A model generated the notes under the pieces. It saw only the letters and a list, made by a program, of their open reading frames with translations. It was not told where the DNA came from and did no database searches. Positions 41,780 through 50,890 of a DNA stretch of 64,000 nt are shown one piece after another. Each line of letters opens with the position of its first letter. Within the stretch, counting starts at the first letter, position 1. Origin of the DNA: Actinomycetes bacterium (GTDB lineage Bacteria > Actinomycetota > Coriobacteriia > Coriobacteriales > Eggerthellaceae); assembly GCA_023460315.1 (NCBI GenBank), contig JAEWQO010000007.1, forward strand, positions 7,670-71,669, given 5' to 3'. A program made the position numbers and the translations under genes.

Positions 41780-43543
41780 GTGAAAAGCATTCTGCTGTTG
41801 AACGGTCCGAATCTGGACATGCTGGGCGTGCGAGAGCCTGCGGTGTATGGGCATGAGAGCCTGGCTTCTCTCGAACGCATGGTGAGGGAGCACGGTGCGT
41901 CCCGTGGGGTGGAGGTGACCTGTTTCCAGTCAAACAGTGAAGGCGAGCTCATCGACAAAATTCACGAAGCCCGCCACTCCTTTGACGGCATCGTGTACAA
42001 CCCGGGAGCGCATACCCATTACTCCTATGCTCTCAGAGACGCGATTGCAGGTGGCGAAACCCCTTGCGTGGAGGTTCATCTGTCAGATGTGGACAGCCGG
42101 GAGGCGTTTCGTCGCGTCTCCGTCATTGCGCCAGCCTGTGTTGCCCAGGTGAAAGGGCGTGGGTTCCAAGGGTACTGCGATGCCGTTGACCTGCTGATCG
42201 ACGGTGCGAGCGAACCTTTGGGAGAGGGATATGAGCGGCGCTGCGCCCGGGGCCAGATCATCGTGGGGCATCTCCACGCGACGGACGACGGTGCGTGCGT
42301 TTCCGAGGAGTCGGAAGAAAGCTGTGCTGATCTGGGACAGGCCGGCTCGTCGGCCCGTCGGCTCGGCCGCCTGCGGGATGCATGCGCCGCCGATGACATC
42401 CAGATGTTTCTTGTGCGAGACACGTCAGACATCCAATGGCTGACGGCGTTCGACGGCGTCTTTGACGACGAAAAGGCCCATGCGCTTCTCGTGACCCCTC
42501 GCGACGCCGTGCTCCATACCGATTCTCGCTACAGCCAAGCAGCTCGTATGGCCGCTCAGGCGGAGGGCGAGGTGGCGGTGGACGACGGGCGCACGACGCA
42601 TGCCGGGTTCGTCTCCAGCCTGCTCTTTGCGGGTGACGGTGGAACTCCGGTGCCTCCTCCGGCCGTTCTCGGCATAGACGACTCGATCTCGCTTTCCGAA
42701 TATCGTGGCCTCGAGGCGGCGCTGGGGGGAGCGGCTGCCGAAGGCCATCCCGACGGATATCCGCTTGCGGAGGCGCCTGAAAGCACGGAGCCTCGAGGGA
42801 ATGCGTTTTCTGGGCTGCAAATACGCGAGACAAGTGGCTTGGTGGTGGGGCTGCGCGCCGTGAAGGAGCCCGCGGAGATCGCGCGGATGAAAGCCGCGCA
42901 GGCCATCACCGATGCGTCGTTCGCCCATATCGTCAAATTCATGCGCATGGGCATGACGGAACGAGAGGTGCAGATTGAGCTGGAGGACTTCATGCGCCGT
43001 CACGGCGCGGAAGGCCTTGCGTTTTCATCGATCGTCGCAACGGGAGCGAATGGCGCCAGCCCGCATGCCGTTCCGGGAGAGGCGCGGTTGGAGGCGGGGC
43101 ACTGCGTGGTCATGGATTTTGGCGCGCGGGCACAGGGATATTGCTCTGATATGACGCGCACGGTTTTCGTTGGCACTCCGGATGCGCGCATCGCCGAGGC
43201 GTATGCGGCATTGCGCCAAGCGAACGAGCGCGTCGAGGCTGCACTCAGGCCGGGCGTGACGGGTGCTGAAATGCATGAACTGGCCGAACGCGTGTTGGAA
43301 GAGGGCGGGTTTGGCGGGAGGATGGGCCATGGCCTTGGACACGGCGTGGGGATTGACATCCACGAACAGCCGAACCTTTCGCCACGCAACGACCGTCCGC
43401 TCGTTTCCGGCAATGTCGTCACCGTTGAGCCGGGCATCTATCTTCCCGGTGAGTTCGGCATGCGCTTGGAGGACTTCGGCGTGGTGACCGAGGATGGCTT
43501 TGAGGTCTTTTCCCAGTCCACGCATGACATGGTGGTCATCTAG
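41780..43543 (+). CDS. Fusion of type II 3-dehydroquinase (AroQ) with an M24 Xaa-Pro aminopeptidase-like domain
   Basis: One uninterrupted frame of 587 residues starts at GTG 41780 behind AAAGGAAA. Residues 1-145 are a complete type II dehydroquinase: LLNGPNLDMLGVREPAVYG with the catalytic Tyr, FQSNSEGELIDKI, NPGAHTHYSYAL, EVHLSDV, and CVAQVKGRGFQGY. After a linker of ~45 residues rich in Glu and Ser comes an M24 protein: an N-terminal creatinase-like domain (MFLVRDTSDIQWLTAF) and the metal-binding core (VVMDFGARAQGYCSDMTRT, GHGLGHGVGIDIHE, TVEPGIYLPGEFGMRLED), with both Asp, the His and both Glu ligands. Each half is normally a separate enzyme. It completes the aro run. Confidence 0.92.
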   Translation: MKSILLLNGPNLDMLGVREPAVYGHESLASLERMVREHGASRGVEVTCFQSNSEGELIDKIHEARHSFDGIVYNPGAHTHYSYALRDAIAGGETPCVEVHLSDVDSREAFRRVSVIAPACVAQVKGRGFQGYCDAVDLLIDGASEPLGEGYERRCARGQIIVGHLHATDDGACVSEESEESCADLGQAGSSARRLGRLRDACAADDIQMFLVRDTSDIQWLTAFDGVFDDEKAHALLVTPRDAVLHTDSRYSQAARMAAQAEGEVAVDDGRTTHAGFVSSLLFAGDGGTPVPPPAVLGIDDSISLSEYRGLEAALGGAAAEGHPDGYPLAEAPESTEPRGNAFSGLQIRETSGLVVGLRAVKEPAEIARMKAAQAITDASFAHIVKFMRMGMTEREVQIELEDFMRRHGAEGLAFSSIVATGANGASPHAVPGEARLEAGHCVVMDFGARAQGYCSDMTRTVFVGTPDARIAEAYAALRQANERVEAALRPGVTGAEMHELAERVLEEGGFGGRMGHGLGHGVGIDIHEQPNLSPRNDRPLVSGNVVTVEPGIYLPGEFGMRLEDFGVVTEDGFEVFSQSTHDMVVI

Positions 43544-43642
43544 CTTTCCGCAGGCAGCGTGGCGAGGGCGACGGCGCAGGCCTTTCAGCTGGTTTTTTTC
43601 TGGGCGACGTGAACCTTGCAGAGCAAGGGCGGCAGACATGGG

Positions 43643-43648
43643 TATAAT
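43643..43648 (+). promoter_or_regulatory. -10 element upstream of efp
   Basis: A perfect TATAAT lies 70 bp before the efp start; no -35 hexamer at normal spacing is clear. Confidence 0.4.
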
Positions 43649-43717
43649 GAACCAGTTTAAACGCATGGCGGGCGCGCGAGCAGCATGGCCGCCCGTGAAC
43701 GAAAGGATTTTTCGAGA

Positions 43718-44278
43718 ATGGCTATCTCTACCGCTGATTTCAAGAACGGCATATGCATCGAATACAACGGCAAGTTGTGCACCATCGTTGAATTTCAACA
43801 TGTGAAACCTGGCAAGGGCGGTGCGTTTGTCCGCACGAAGCTTCGCGACATCAAGACGGGCCGCGTCGTTGACTACACGTTCAATGCCGGCACGAAATTC
43901 GATGCCGTTCGCCTGGAGACGAAGAAGCTCCAGTATCTGTACAACGACGGCGCGGACTTTTACTTCATGGACAATGGGACGTTTGACCAGATGTCCATTG
44001 CGGCAGATGCCGTTGGCGAAGCGGCACAGTGGCTCAAGGAGAATGACGAAGCTTCTCTTCTGTATGCAGCGGAAGAGCTGATCAGCATTGAGCCTCAGAT
44101 GTTCGTTGAGCTGGAGGTGACCGAAACCGATCCTGGTTTCAAGGGCGACACGGTCCAGGGCGGGTCCAAGCCTGCCACGCTCGAGACCGGCGCTGTCGTG
44201 CAGGTGCCCATGTTCGTCGAGCCGGGTGACACCCTGCAGATCGACACGCGTGACGGTCGCTTCATCAAACGCGTGTAG
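43718..44278 (+). CDS. efp: Elongation factor P
   Basis: The 186-residue protein starts at ATG 43718 behind AAAGGA; an in-frame upstream ATG at 43685 is less likely. It has the three beta-barrel domains of EF-P. The tip loop reads KPGKGGAFVRTKL, with the conserved Lys that many bacteria modify; no modification gene is seen in the window. EF-P relieves ribosome stalling at proline runs. Confidence 0.96.
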   Translation: MAISTADFKNGICIEYNGKLCTIVEFQHVKPGKGGAFVRTKLRDIKTGRVVDYTFNAGTKFDAVRLETKKLQYLYNDGADFYFMDNGTFDQMSIAADAVGEAAQWLKENDEASLLYAAEELISIEPQMFVELEVTETDPGFKGDTVQGGSKPATLETGAVVQVPMFVEPGDTLQIDTRDGRFIKRV

Positions 44279-44305
44279 GCTCCAAGATCGGGGAACGTCG
44301 CGCAA

Positions 44306-44340
44306 TCGGGGGCGCTCGGAAGAGCGCCCCCGACATTTTC
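44306..44340 (+). terminator. Rho-independent terminator of efp
   Basis: TCGGGGGCGCTC (44306-44317) and GAGCGCCCCCGA (44322-44333) form a perfect 12-bp stem with a GGAA tetraloop, followed by CATTTTCT. Confidence 0.9.
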
Positions 44341-44466
44341 TGTCCCGCGCGCCATCGGCATCTGCTTCCCCGCGCGTTTGTTGCCGTTTGCCTCCCCTCG
44401 CCGGCGCTATCATGTTGCTTGTCGGTGAATTTCGGTCAAAGGCGCTCCAAGACACCTGCTTTCTTC

Positions 44467-44472
44467 TATAAT
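44467..44472 (+). promoter_or_regulatory. -10 element upstream of the carboxylase operon
   Basis: A perfect TATAAT lies 48 bp before the carboxyltransferase start, right after the efp terminator. The -35 region is weak. Confidence 0.4.
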
Positions 44473-44520
44473 TCTTATTTCGATCTCTGACAAACCGCAA
44501 ACCGAAGGGGGTGTGAGTTC

Positions 44521-46404
44521 ATGCCGAGGCTTCAGATCATGGATACCACCATCCGTGACGGCCAGCAGAGCCTGTGGGCCACGCGTATGCAGATCGGTGA
44601 CATGTTGCCCATCCTGCCCAAGATGGACCGCGTTGGGTATTGGGCTATCGAGGCATGGGGCGGCGCGACATTCGATACCTGCTTGCGATTCCTCGACGAG
44701 AACCCCTGGGAGCGCCTGCGCTCCATCAAGGCCAACACGCCTAACACGCCGTTGGCCATGTTGTCTCGTGGCCAGAACCTCGTGGGATACAAGCATTACT
44801 CTCGCGAAATATGCAGCCGTTTCATCCATGCTGCCAAGCGCAATGGCGTGCATGTCTTTCGTGTGTTCGACGCGCTCAATGACATTCGCAATGTCGTGGA
44901 CAACGCCGAAGCCATCAAAGAGTGCGGCGGGCATTTTGAGGGAGCCATTTCTTACACGATGTCGCCGGTGCACACGCTGGACAGCTACCTGGACTACGGC
45001 CAGAAGCTCAAGGACCTTGGCGCCGACTCCATTGCCATCAAAGACATGGCCGGCATGCTCACCCCCTATCGCACCGAACGCATGGTCAAGGCGTTCAATG
45101 CTGAGGTTGGCCTGCCGTTGCACATTCATTGCCACTACGTTGGAGGAATGGCTCCCGCAAACATCATCAAGGCCGCTGAAGCCGGCGCTGCCATCGCCGA
45201 CACCGCACATGCGCCCCTGGCTTTCGGAAACTCACATCCTGCGGTCGAGATGATCGTCGCGGCCCTTCAGGAGAGCCGTTACGATACGGGTCTTGACTTG
45301 GACCTTCTGTTTGAGATTGCGGAATATTGGGAAGAGGTGCGCAAGCGCGGCCACTACAAGCGAGGCGTCTCTTCGCTTATGCACATGAAAGTGTATTCAC
45401 ATCAGGTGCCGGGCGGCATGATGTCGAACTTGGTATCCCAGCTTGAGATACAGAATGCCGGCGATCGCCTGCCGGAGGTCATGGCGGAGATTCCGAAGGT
45501 TCGGGCCGAAGTTGGCTATCCGCCTCTCGTCACGCCGCTTTCCCAGATCGTTGGCACGCAGGCTGTCTTCAACGTTTTGACGGGCAAGCGATGGAGCGTT
45601 GTGTCCAAGGAAATGAAGGATTACATCTGCGGCTACTATGGCAAGGCGCCCGGCCGTATGGACAAGGACATTGTGGCCAAGGTCGTGGGCAATTCCGAGA
45701 TGCTGCCGCCGGACGTGGCGCCCGGCTCTCTCGTCACGACAACCTATGCTCAGATGGAGGAGGAGATAGGCGACCTCGCAAAAAGCGAAGAGGATGTTCT
45801 CATGTACGCCTTGTTCCCGAACGAGGCCCGTACCTATCTGAGCAAACACCGCACATCGGAGAAGGTCGATTTCCTCATGGAGCAGGAGTCGAGCCACACC
45901 AAGGAGGACGATTACGTGGACATCAATCAAATTCGCGAGTTGGTTCGCGTTGCCGAGGAAAGCGGCGTCGGCGAGATTGTGGTGGAAGAGGAGGGCACGC
46001 GCATCGCCGTGCGCATGCCCGGCACCCTGTCTGCCGAGGCGATGGCTGCAGCACCTGTTGCAGCCGTGGCGCCGGCACCCACATCGGCCGAGCCTGCGGC
46101 TCCTGCAATCGACGAGGCCGCCCGTCCTTCCAGCTGGTATGCCGTCACTGCTCCCATGGTGGGCACGTTTTACGAGTCTCCCGCACCGGGCGAGCCTCCC
46201 TTCGTCCAGGTGGGCGATGAGGTTGCTGCCAATCAGACGCTGTGCATCGTCGAAGCCATGAAGCTCATGAACGAGATCACGGCCGAGGAAATGGGAACCG
46301 TGCGCGAGGTGTGCGTCGAGGATTCCTCTCCGGTCGAATTCGGCACCGTCTTGTTCTATGTCGAGCCCCATGGCACGCCCGCACCGGCTCCGGAGACGGC
46401 GTAA
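44521..46404 (+). CDS. Pyruvate/oxaloacetate-type carboxyltransferase fused to an AccB-like biotin carrier domain
   Basis: Residues 1-450 form a PycB/OadA-type carboxyltransferase: DTTIRDGQQSLWATRM, the metal-binding Asp, the Lys in DSIAIKDMAG, and HIHCHYVGGMAP. After a hinge comes an entire AccB-type carrier rather than the short lipoyl-like tail of OadA: an AccB-like N-terminal helix pair (INQIRELVRVAEESGVGEI...EEEGTRIAVRM), a Pro/Ala linker, and the biotinyl domain MVGTFYESPAPGEPPFVQVG with biotin Lys about 581 in EAMKLMNEI. With AccC encoded next it probably makes a two-subunit pyruvate carboxylase; whether the AccB half also serves acetyl-CoA carboxylase is open. Confidence 0.9.
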   Translation: MPRLQIMDTTIRDGQQSLWATRMQIGDMLPILPKMDRVGYWAIEAWGGATFDTCLRFLDENPWERLRSIKANTPNTPLAMLSRGQNLVGYKHYSREICSRFIHAAKRNGVHVFRVFDALNDIRNVVDNAEAIKECGGHFEGAISYTMSPVHTLDSYLDYGQKLKDLGADSIAIKDMAGMLTPYRTERMVKAFNAEVGLPLHIHCHYVGGMAPANIIKAAEAGAAIADTAHAPLAFGNSHPAVEMIVAALQESRYDTGLDLDLLFEIAEYWEEVRKRGHYKRGVSSLMHMKVYSHQVPGGMMSNLVSQLEIQNAGDRLPEVMAEIPKVRAEVGYPPLVTPLSQIVGTQAVFNVLTGKRWSVVSKEMKDYICGYYGKAPGRMDKDIVAKVVGNSEMLPPDVAPGSLVTTTYAQMEEEIGDLAKSEEDVLMYALFPNEARTYLSKHRTSEKVDFLMEQESSHTKEDDYVDINQIRELVRVAEESGVGEIVVEEEGTRIAVRMPGTLSAEAMAAAPVAAVAPAPTSAEPAAPAIDEAARPSSWYAVTAPMVGTFYESPAPGEPPFVQVGDEVAANQTLCIVEAMKLMNEITAEEMGTVREVCVEDSSPVEFGTVLFYVEPHGTPAPAPETA

Positions 46405-47756
46405 TGTTCAACAAGATCCTGATCGCGAATCGTGGCGAGGTCGCCTTGCGCGTCATGCGTGCCTGCAAGGAGCTCGGCGTGAAGACCGTTGCCGTCTATT
46501 CTACCGAGGATGCCGACACGTATCCGGTTCAGTATGCCGACGAGGCCGTCTGCATCGGGCCCGCCCAAGCGAATAAAAGCTATCTGGTGATGTCCAGCAT
46601 CATAGCTGCGGCTCAGAATACGGGGGCAGAAGCCATTCATCCAGGCTACGGCTTCCTTGCCGAGAACGCTGATTTTGCACGCGCCTGCGCGGAGCATGAC
46701 CTGGTGTTCATCGGCCCCTCTCCTGAGTGCATCGAGCGCATGGGTGACAAGAGCATGGCTCGCGAAACCATGCGGCAATGCGGCGTTCCCACCGTTCCCG
46801 GCTCGGATGGCTGCATCGACACTGCTTCTGAGGCCAAAGCCTTTGCTGACCGGGTGGGGTATCCGGTGCTTATCAAGGCCACTGCCGGCGGTGGCGGCAA
46901 GGGCATGAGGGAAGTGCATGATCCCGCGAATCTTGAGGCCCAGTATCAGGCAGCGCGCACCGAAGCTGGTGCCGCTTTTGGAAACGACGCAGTTTATCTG
47001 GAAAAACTTGTGCTTCGTCCCCGTCATGTTGAGATCCAGATCTTGGCAGACGATTTCGGCAACAACATTGCCTTGTGCGAACGTGATTGCTCGGTTCAGC
47101 GGCGGCATCAGAAGCTTGTTGAGGAAGCTCCCTCTCCGGCGCTCACCGAGGACCTTCGCCGCGCCATGGGCGTGGCAGCCATCAAGGCCGTGCGTGCCAC
47201 GGGATATCGAAATGCCGGCACCATCGAGTTTTTGCTCGATACAGAAGGAAACTTCTACTTCATGGAAATGAATACCCGGGTGCAGGTGGAGCATCCGGTC
47301 ACCGAGCAGATCACGGGCACCGACATCATCAAAGAACAGTTGCGCATCGCTTCGGGCGAGCCGATGAGCTGTGCCGACCGGGCGCCGTTTGTCCCGATGG
47401 GCCATGCAATGGAATTTCGCATCAATGCGGAGGACCCCGCGCATGGTTTTCGCCCCTGCCCCGGGACCATCACGAAATTCGAGGCTCCGGCCGGTCCGGG
47501 CGTCCGCGTGGAAAGCTATGTGCGAACCGGGTCGCGCATTTCGCCTTATTATGACTCGCTTGTCGCAAAGCTGATCGTCTATGGACAAGATCGTGACGAG
47601 GCCCTTGCCCGCGGCCGTCGCGCGCTTGACGAATTCGTCATCGAAGGCATAGAAACCACGCTTTCATTTCATCGGCGTGTTTTGGACAATGCGGTGTTCT
47701 GTGCTGGCGAGGCGACAACCGATTTCATCGAAACCCAGATGGGAGATGTGTTATGA
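46404..47756 (+). CDS. accC: Biotin carboxylase subunit
   Basis: The start overlaps the preceding stop (TAATG); an open frame into the upstream gene is not used. The 450-residue enzyme has the N-terminal FNKILIANRGEVALRVMRACKELG-type opening, the ATP-grasp Gly-rich loop KATAGGGGKGM, the active-site segment ERDCSVQRRHQKLVEE and EMNTRVQVEHPVTE. It loads CO2 on the biotin of the upstream protein. The next gene overlaps by four bases. Confidence 0.94.
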   Translation: MFNKILIANRGEVALRVMRACKELGVKTVAVYSTEDADTYPVQYADEAVCIGPAQANKSYLVMSSIIAAAQNTGAEAIHPGYGFLAENADFARACAEHDLVFIGPSPECIERMGDKSMARETMRQCGVPTVPGSDGCIDTASEAKAFADRVGYPVLIKATAGGGGKGMREVHDPANLEAQYQAARTEAGAAFGNDAVYLEKLVLRPRHVEIQILADDFGNNIALCERDCSVQRRHQKLVEEAPSPALTEDLRRAMGVAAIKAVRATGYRNAGTIEFLLDTEGNFYFMEMNTRVQVEHPVTEQITGTDIIKEQLRIASGEPMSCADRAPFVPMGHAMEFRINAEDPAHGFRPCPGTITKFEAPAGPGVRVESYVRTGSRISPYYDSLVAKLIVYGQDRDEALARGRRALDEFVIEGIETTLSFHRRVLDNAVFCAGEATTDFIETQMGDVL

Positions 47757-48100
47757 CAGAATTGAATGTTGATGGCATGGCGCTTGCGCCCGGAGTTGTC
47801 GAGACGATTGTGTCCATAGCGGTCAACGAGGTTGAAGGCGTGGCTTCGGTGGGACCGGCGACTGCAGGAGCCCTGCGTGCCGTGTTCGCCACCAAGCCGA
47901 CGACGCAGGGCATCGACATCTCGGTCAATGGAGACGACAAGCTGAACATCTCGGTGCATATCGATGTCTTTTACGGGTATGTCTTGCCAGATCTTGCCGC
48001 CAATGTGCGTGCAGCCGTTGCCGACGCCGTGTCGAGCCAGGTTGGCCTTTCCGTCGATGCCGTCGATGTTTACATCGACGGCATCCAGTTCGCTCAGTAG
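47753..48100 (+). CDS. Asp23/Gls24 (YloU-like) family protein
   Basis: The 115-residue protein shows the family's layout: LAPGVVETIVSIAVNEVEGVASV at the start, a central beta region (DISVNGDDKLNISVHIDVFYGYVLPDLA), and VRAAVADAVSSQVGLSVDAVDVYIDGI at the end. It sits next to nusB, as YloU/Asp23-type genes often do. Its role is linked to cell-envelope stress and fatty-acid metabolism in Firmicutes but is not settled. The ATGA overlap with accC suggests coupling. Confidence 0.88.
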   Translation: MTELNVDGMALAPGVVETIVSIAVNEVEGVASVGPATAGALRAVFATKPTTQGIDISVNGDDKLNISVHIDVFYGYVLPDLAANVRAAVADAVSSQVGLSVDAVDVYIDGIQFAQ

Positions 48101-48124
48101 CGCCACGGAGGCTCAGACGACTTT

Positions 48125-48679
48125 ATGACTGTAAAACGACATGAGCGGACACGTGCCCGCCGCGCGGCTCTGCAGATTCTCTACACGAGCGAAATCACGG
48201 AGAGTTCTCCGGCGGACATCGCCGAAAAGGAGACCTATCTTTCCGATGACGGAGTGTTGTCCGACTATGCTGAAGCGCTTGTCCATGGCGTTGCCGAACA
48301 TCGCGATGACATCGATGGGCAGTTGACGGCAACGTCTGAGAACTGGTCACTTGCCCGCATGCCTATCGTGGATCGCTCCATTCTGCGTTTGGCGACCTAT
48401 GAGATGCTGTATGTGGAAGACGTGCCGACTTCGGTTGCCATCAACGAGGCGGTGGAGTTGGCCAAGGATTTTGGTGGAGAAGACGAGTCTCCTCGCTTCG
48501 TGAACGGTGTGCTCGGCCGCATCGCAAAGCGTCTTGAAGGGGATGCCGCTTCCTGCCTCCCTCCGCTCGTTGCTCCGCAGCTTGGCGGCGAGGACGCCGG
48601 CATCGACCTCCCTTCGTCATGGAACGCGGCACAAGCCGGGGAGAGTGTTGTCGGGGAAGGCAGTCTTTATGACGCTTGA
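48125..48679 (+). CDS. nusB: Transcription antitermination factor NusB
   Basis: The 184-residue protein has the helical NusB fold with RRAALQILYTSEI, MPIVDRSILRLATYEML and TSVAINEAVELAKDFGGEDESPRFVNGVLGRIA. It binds boxA RNA with S10 to promote rRNA transcription. A disordered tail of about 45 residues extends beyond the usual end and overlaps xseB. Confidence 0.93.
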   Translation: MTVKRHERTRARRAALQILYTSEITESSPADIAEKETYLSDDGVLSDYAEALVHGVAEHRDDIDGQLTATSENWSLARMPIVDRSILRLATYEMLYVEDVPTSVAINEAVELAKDFGGEDESPRFVNGVLGRIAKRLEGDAASCLPPLVAPQLGGEDAGIDLPSSWNAAQAGESVVGEGSLYDA

Positions 48680-48980
48680 GGCCTATGACACGTTCGATGC
48701 GATGAAGGCTCGGCTTGACGAGATAGCCGATGAGGTGAATGCTGAGGGCATCTCTCTTGACGACGCCCTGGCGCTTTACGAGGAGGCAGTTGCACTCGGC
48801 TTGCGTGCGAGCGATCTGCTTGAGGAGGGGAGTTTTCCTTCAGAAGCCGAGGGGGCTTTGCGGGGGCAGGAAACGAAGCATTCTGCCGCGGTGGAAGGCT
48901 CTGATGGCAGCATGGTTTCCGCTGCTTCTTCCCCCGCTGCAGCCGCCGACGGAGCGGCAGATGCGGCCGTTTCGGTCTAA
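48669..48980 (+). CDS. xseB: Exodeoxyribonuclease VII small subunit XseB, with extended tail
   Basis: ATG 48669 lies behind GGGGAAGG inside the end of nusB (103 residues). The first ~60 residues fit XseB: TFDAMKARLDEIADEVNAEGISLDDALALYEEAVALGLRASDLLEE. The remaining 40 are Ala/Ser/Gly-rich and not part of the family. The large subunit gene xseA, which often stands immediately before xseB, is absent from this window. Confidence 0.8.
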   Translation: MTLEAYDTFDAMKARLDEIADEVNAEGISLDDALALYEEAVALGLRASDLLEEGSFPSEAEGALRGQETKHSAAVEGSDGSMVSAASSPAAAADGAADAAVSV

Positions 48981-49000
48981 AGTTCGACGGAGACAGGTTC

Positions 49001-50890
49001 ATGGACGAAAAACGCATACTCGATCTCATATCGTCGCCGGCAGATCTCAAGCTGCTCACCGACGCGGAACTCTCTATCTTGGCAAACGAGATTCGCGAGG
49101 AGATCATTGCCGTCACTTCCCAGACCGGTGGTCATGTGGCTTCCTCGCTGGGAGCTGTCGAGATCATCCTTGCGATGCACAGCCTGCTCGATTGTCCGCG
49201 TGACCGCTTTGTGTTCGATGTCGGCCATCAGGCTTATTCGCACAAGCTGATCACCGGGCGTTTGGAGGCGTTCCAGACCCTGCGTTCCTATGGCGGATTG
49301 TCCGGATTTCCCAAACCGGACGAGAGTCCCTATGACGTGCACCCGTCGGGTCACGCGTCCGATTCGCTCTCCGTTGCCCTGGGTTTGGCGAAGGCGCGGG
49401 ATTTAGCCGGCGGAAACGAAAAGGTGGTCGCCCTCATCGGCGATGCTGCACTGTCGGGTGGCATGGCGTTCGAGGCACTGAACCACATTGGCCAAGCACA
49501 GACGCCTCTGGTGATAATACTCAACGACAATGAGATGTCCATCTCGCGCAACGTCGGTGCCCTCATGAAGCATTTGGGTTACATGCGCACTTCCACACAC
49601 TATCGGCACACAAGGGATTCCGTGCAGGAAAAGCTGGAGAGCAGTGGGCCTGTTGGCAATGCGCTCGCGAATTTCGGTCGGAATGTGAAGGAGTCGATGA
49701 AGCAATTCGTCATTCCCCATTCGATGATGTTCGAGCAGCTGGGAATTGTGTGCACGGCACCTATTGACGGACACGACATCGGCTTGCTGAAAGAGATGTT
49801 CGCCCAGGTCCTTGAGGCTGAGGGTCCGGTGCTCGTGCATGTGGTGACGCAAAAGGGAGCTGGCTATGCGCCCGCCTTCAACGACCCGGAGAAATTCCAT
49901 GGCGTTGGCCCGTATGACATTGCGACGGGCCAGGTGAAGAAGAAGGAGGGGTCGGCACCTTCCTACACGAGCGTGTTCGGCAACGCCCTTGTCAAGGAAG
50001 CGCGCCAAGATGATCGCATCGTCGCCATCACGTCCGCCATGAAAGACGGAACGGGCCTCACCCGGTTTGCGGAAGAATTTCCCGAACGATTCATCGATTC
50101 GGGCATAGCTGAGGAACATGCTGTCGGTTTTGCTTCGGGACTTGCCCTGGGTGGGAAAAAGCCCGTGGTTGCCATTTATTCGACATTCTTGCAGCGGGCG
50201 ATCGATCAGCTCATCATCAACAACGCCCTGCCCAACCTGGATGTCGTGTTTGCCATCGATCGGGCTGGCATCGTCGGTTCGGACGGTCCGACGCACCATG
50301 GCATGTTCGATCTGGTTTACACTCGCATGGTTCCCCATCTTCGAGTGCTTGCACCTTCGAACGAAGCCGAGCTTGTGCATGCGCTGCATACCGCTCTCGC
50401 GTTGGGGGGTCCGTTTGCGATTCGTTATCCCCGTGGCTCAGCGGAGGGCGTGCCTTTGCCCGACGAGCCGCAGGTTCTGGAAGTTGGCAAAGCGCACGTT
50501 GTGCGCGAAGGACAAGACGTTGCCATCCTTGCATTCGGCTGCATGGTTTCTCGGGCCTTGGACGCTGCGGGACTGCTGGCCAGGCAGGGAATCGATGCGC
50601 GAGTGGTGGACATGCGCTGGGTGAAGCCACTCGATACTGATGCCATTGCCGCCGCGGCGCAGACGAAGCTTGTCGTGACGGTCGAAAACGGCATAGTGGA
50701 GGGTGGTGTCGGCGAAGGGGTTTTGGGCGAACTTGCCCGACAAGGCATCAAGGCGAAGGCGCTCACCCTGGGAATTCCCGATTCTTTCGTGCCGCAAGGC
50801 ACGGTCGAACTTCTGTTGAGCGATTTGGGGCTTGATGCCGAGGGCATCGCGGCCTCGGTTGCCGAAACGTTGCAGGATCAGAAAGGCTGA
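49001..50890 (+). CDS. dxs: 1-deoxy-D-xylulose-5-phosphate synthase
   Basis: The 629-residue thiamine-diphosphate enzyme makes DXP from pyruvate and glyceraldehyde 3-phosphate, the first step of the MEP isoprenoid pathway. The cofactor motif GDAALSGGMAFEALN with its distal Asn, the opening GGHVASSLGAVEI, and the second-domain IAEEHAVGFASGLA are all present. Length is normal. It ends the efp-to-dxs block. Confidence 0.96.
   Translation: MDEKRILDLISSPADLKLLTDAELSILANEIREEIIAVTSQTGGHVASSLGAVEIILAMHSLLDCPRDRFVFDVGHQAYSHKLITGRLEAFQTLRSYGGLSGFPKPDESPYDVHPSGHASDSLSVALGLAKARDLAGGNEKVVALIGDAALSGGMAFEALNHIGQAQTPLVIILNDNEMSISRNVGALMKHLGYMRTSTHYRHTRDSVQEKLESSGPVGNALANFGRNVKESMKQFVIPHSMMFEQLGIVCTAPIDGHDIGLLKEMFAQVLEAEGPVLVHVVTQKGAGYAPAFNDPEKFHGVGPYDIATGQVKKKEGSAPSYTSVFGNALVKEARQDDRIVAITSAMKDGTGLTRFAEEFPERFIDSGIAEEHAVGFASGLALGGKKPVVAIYSTFLQRAIDQLIINNALPNLDVVFAIDRAGIVGSDGPTHHGMFDLVYTRMVPHLRVLAPSNEAELVHALHTALALGGPFAIRYPRGSAEGVPLPDEPQVLEVGKAHVVREGQDVAILAFGCMVSRALDAAGLLARQGIDARVVDMRWVKPLDTDAIAAAAQTKLVVTVENGIVEGGVGEGVLGELARQGIKAKALTLGIPDSFVPQGTVELLLSDLGLDAEGIAASVAETLQDQKG

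Noticed and set aside
43025..44500. Very long minus-strand open frame opposite the M24 domain, efp and beyond
   Set aside because: It is antisense to well-recognised genes on the plus strand and crosses the efp terminator; high GC makes such shadow frames common.
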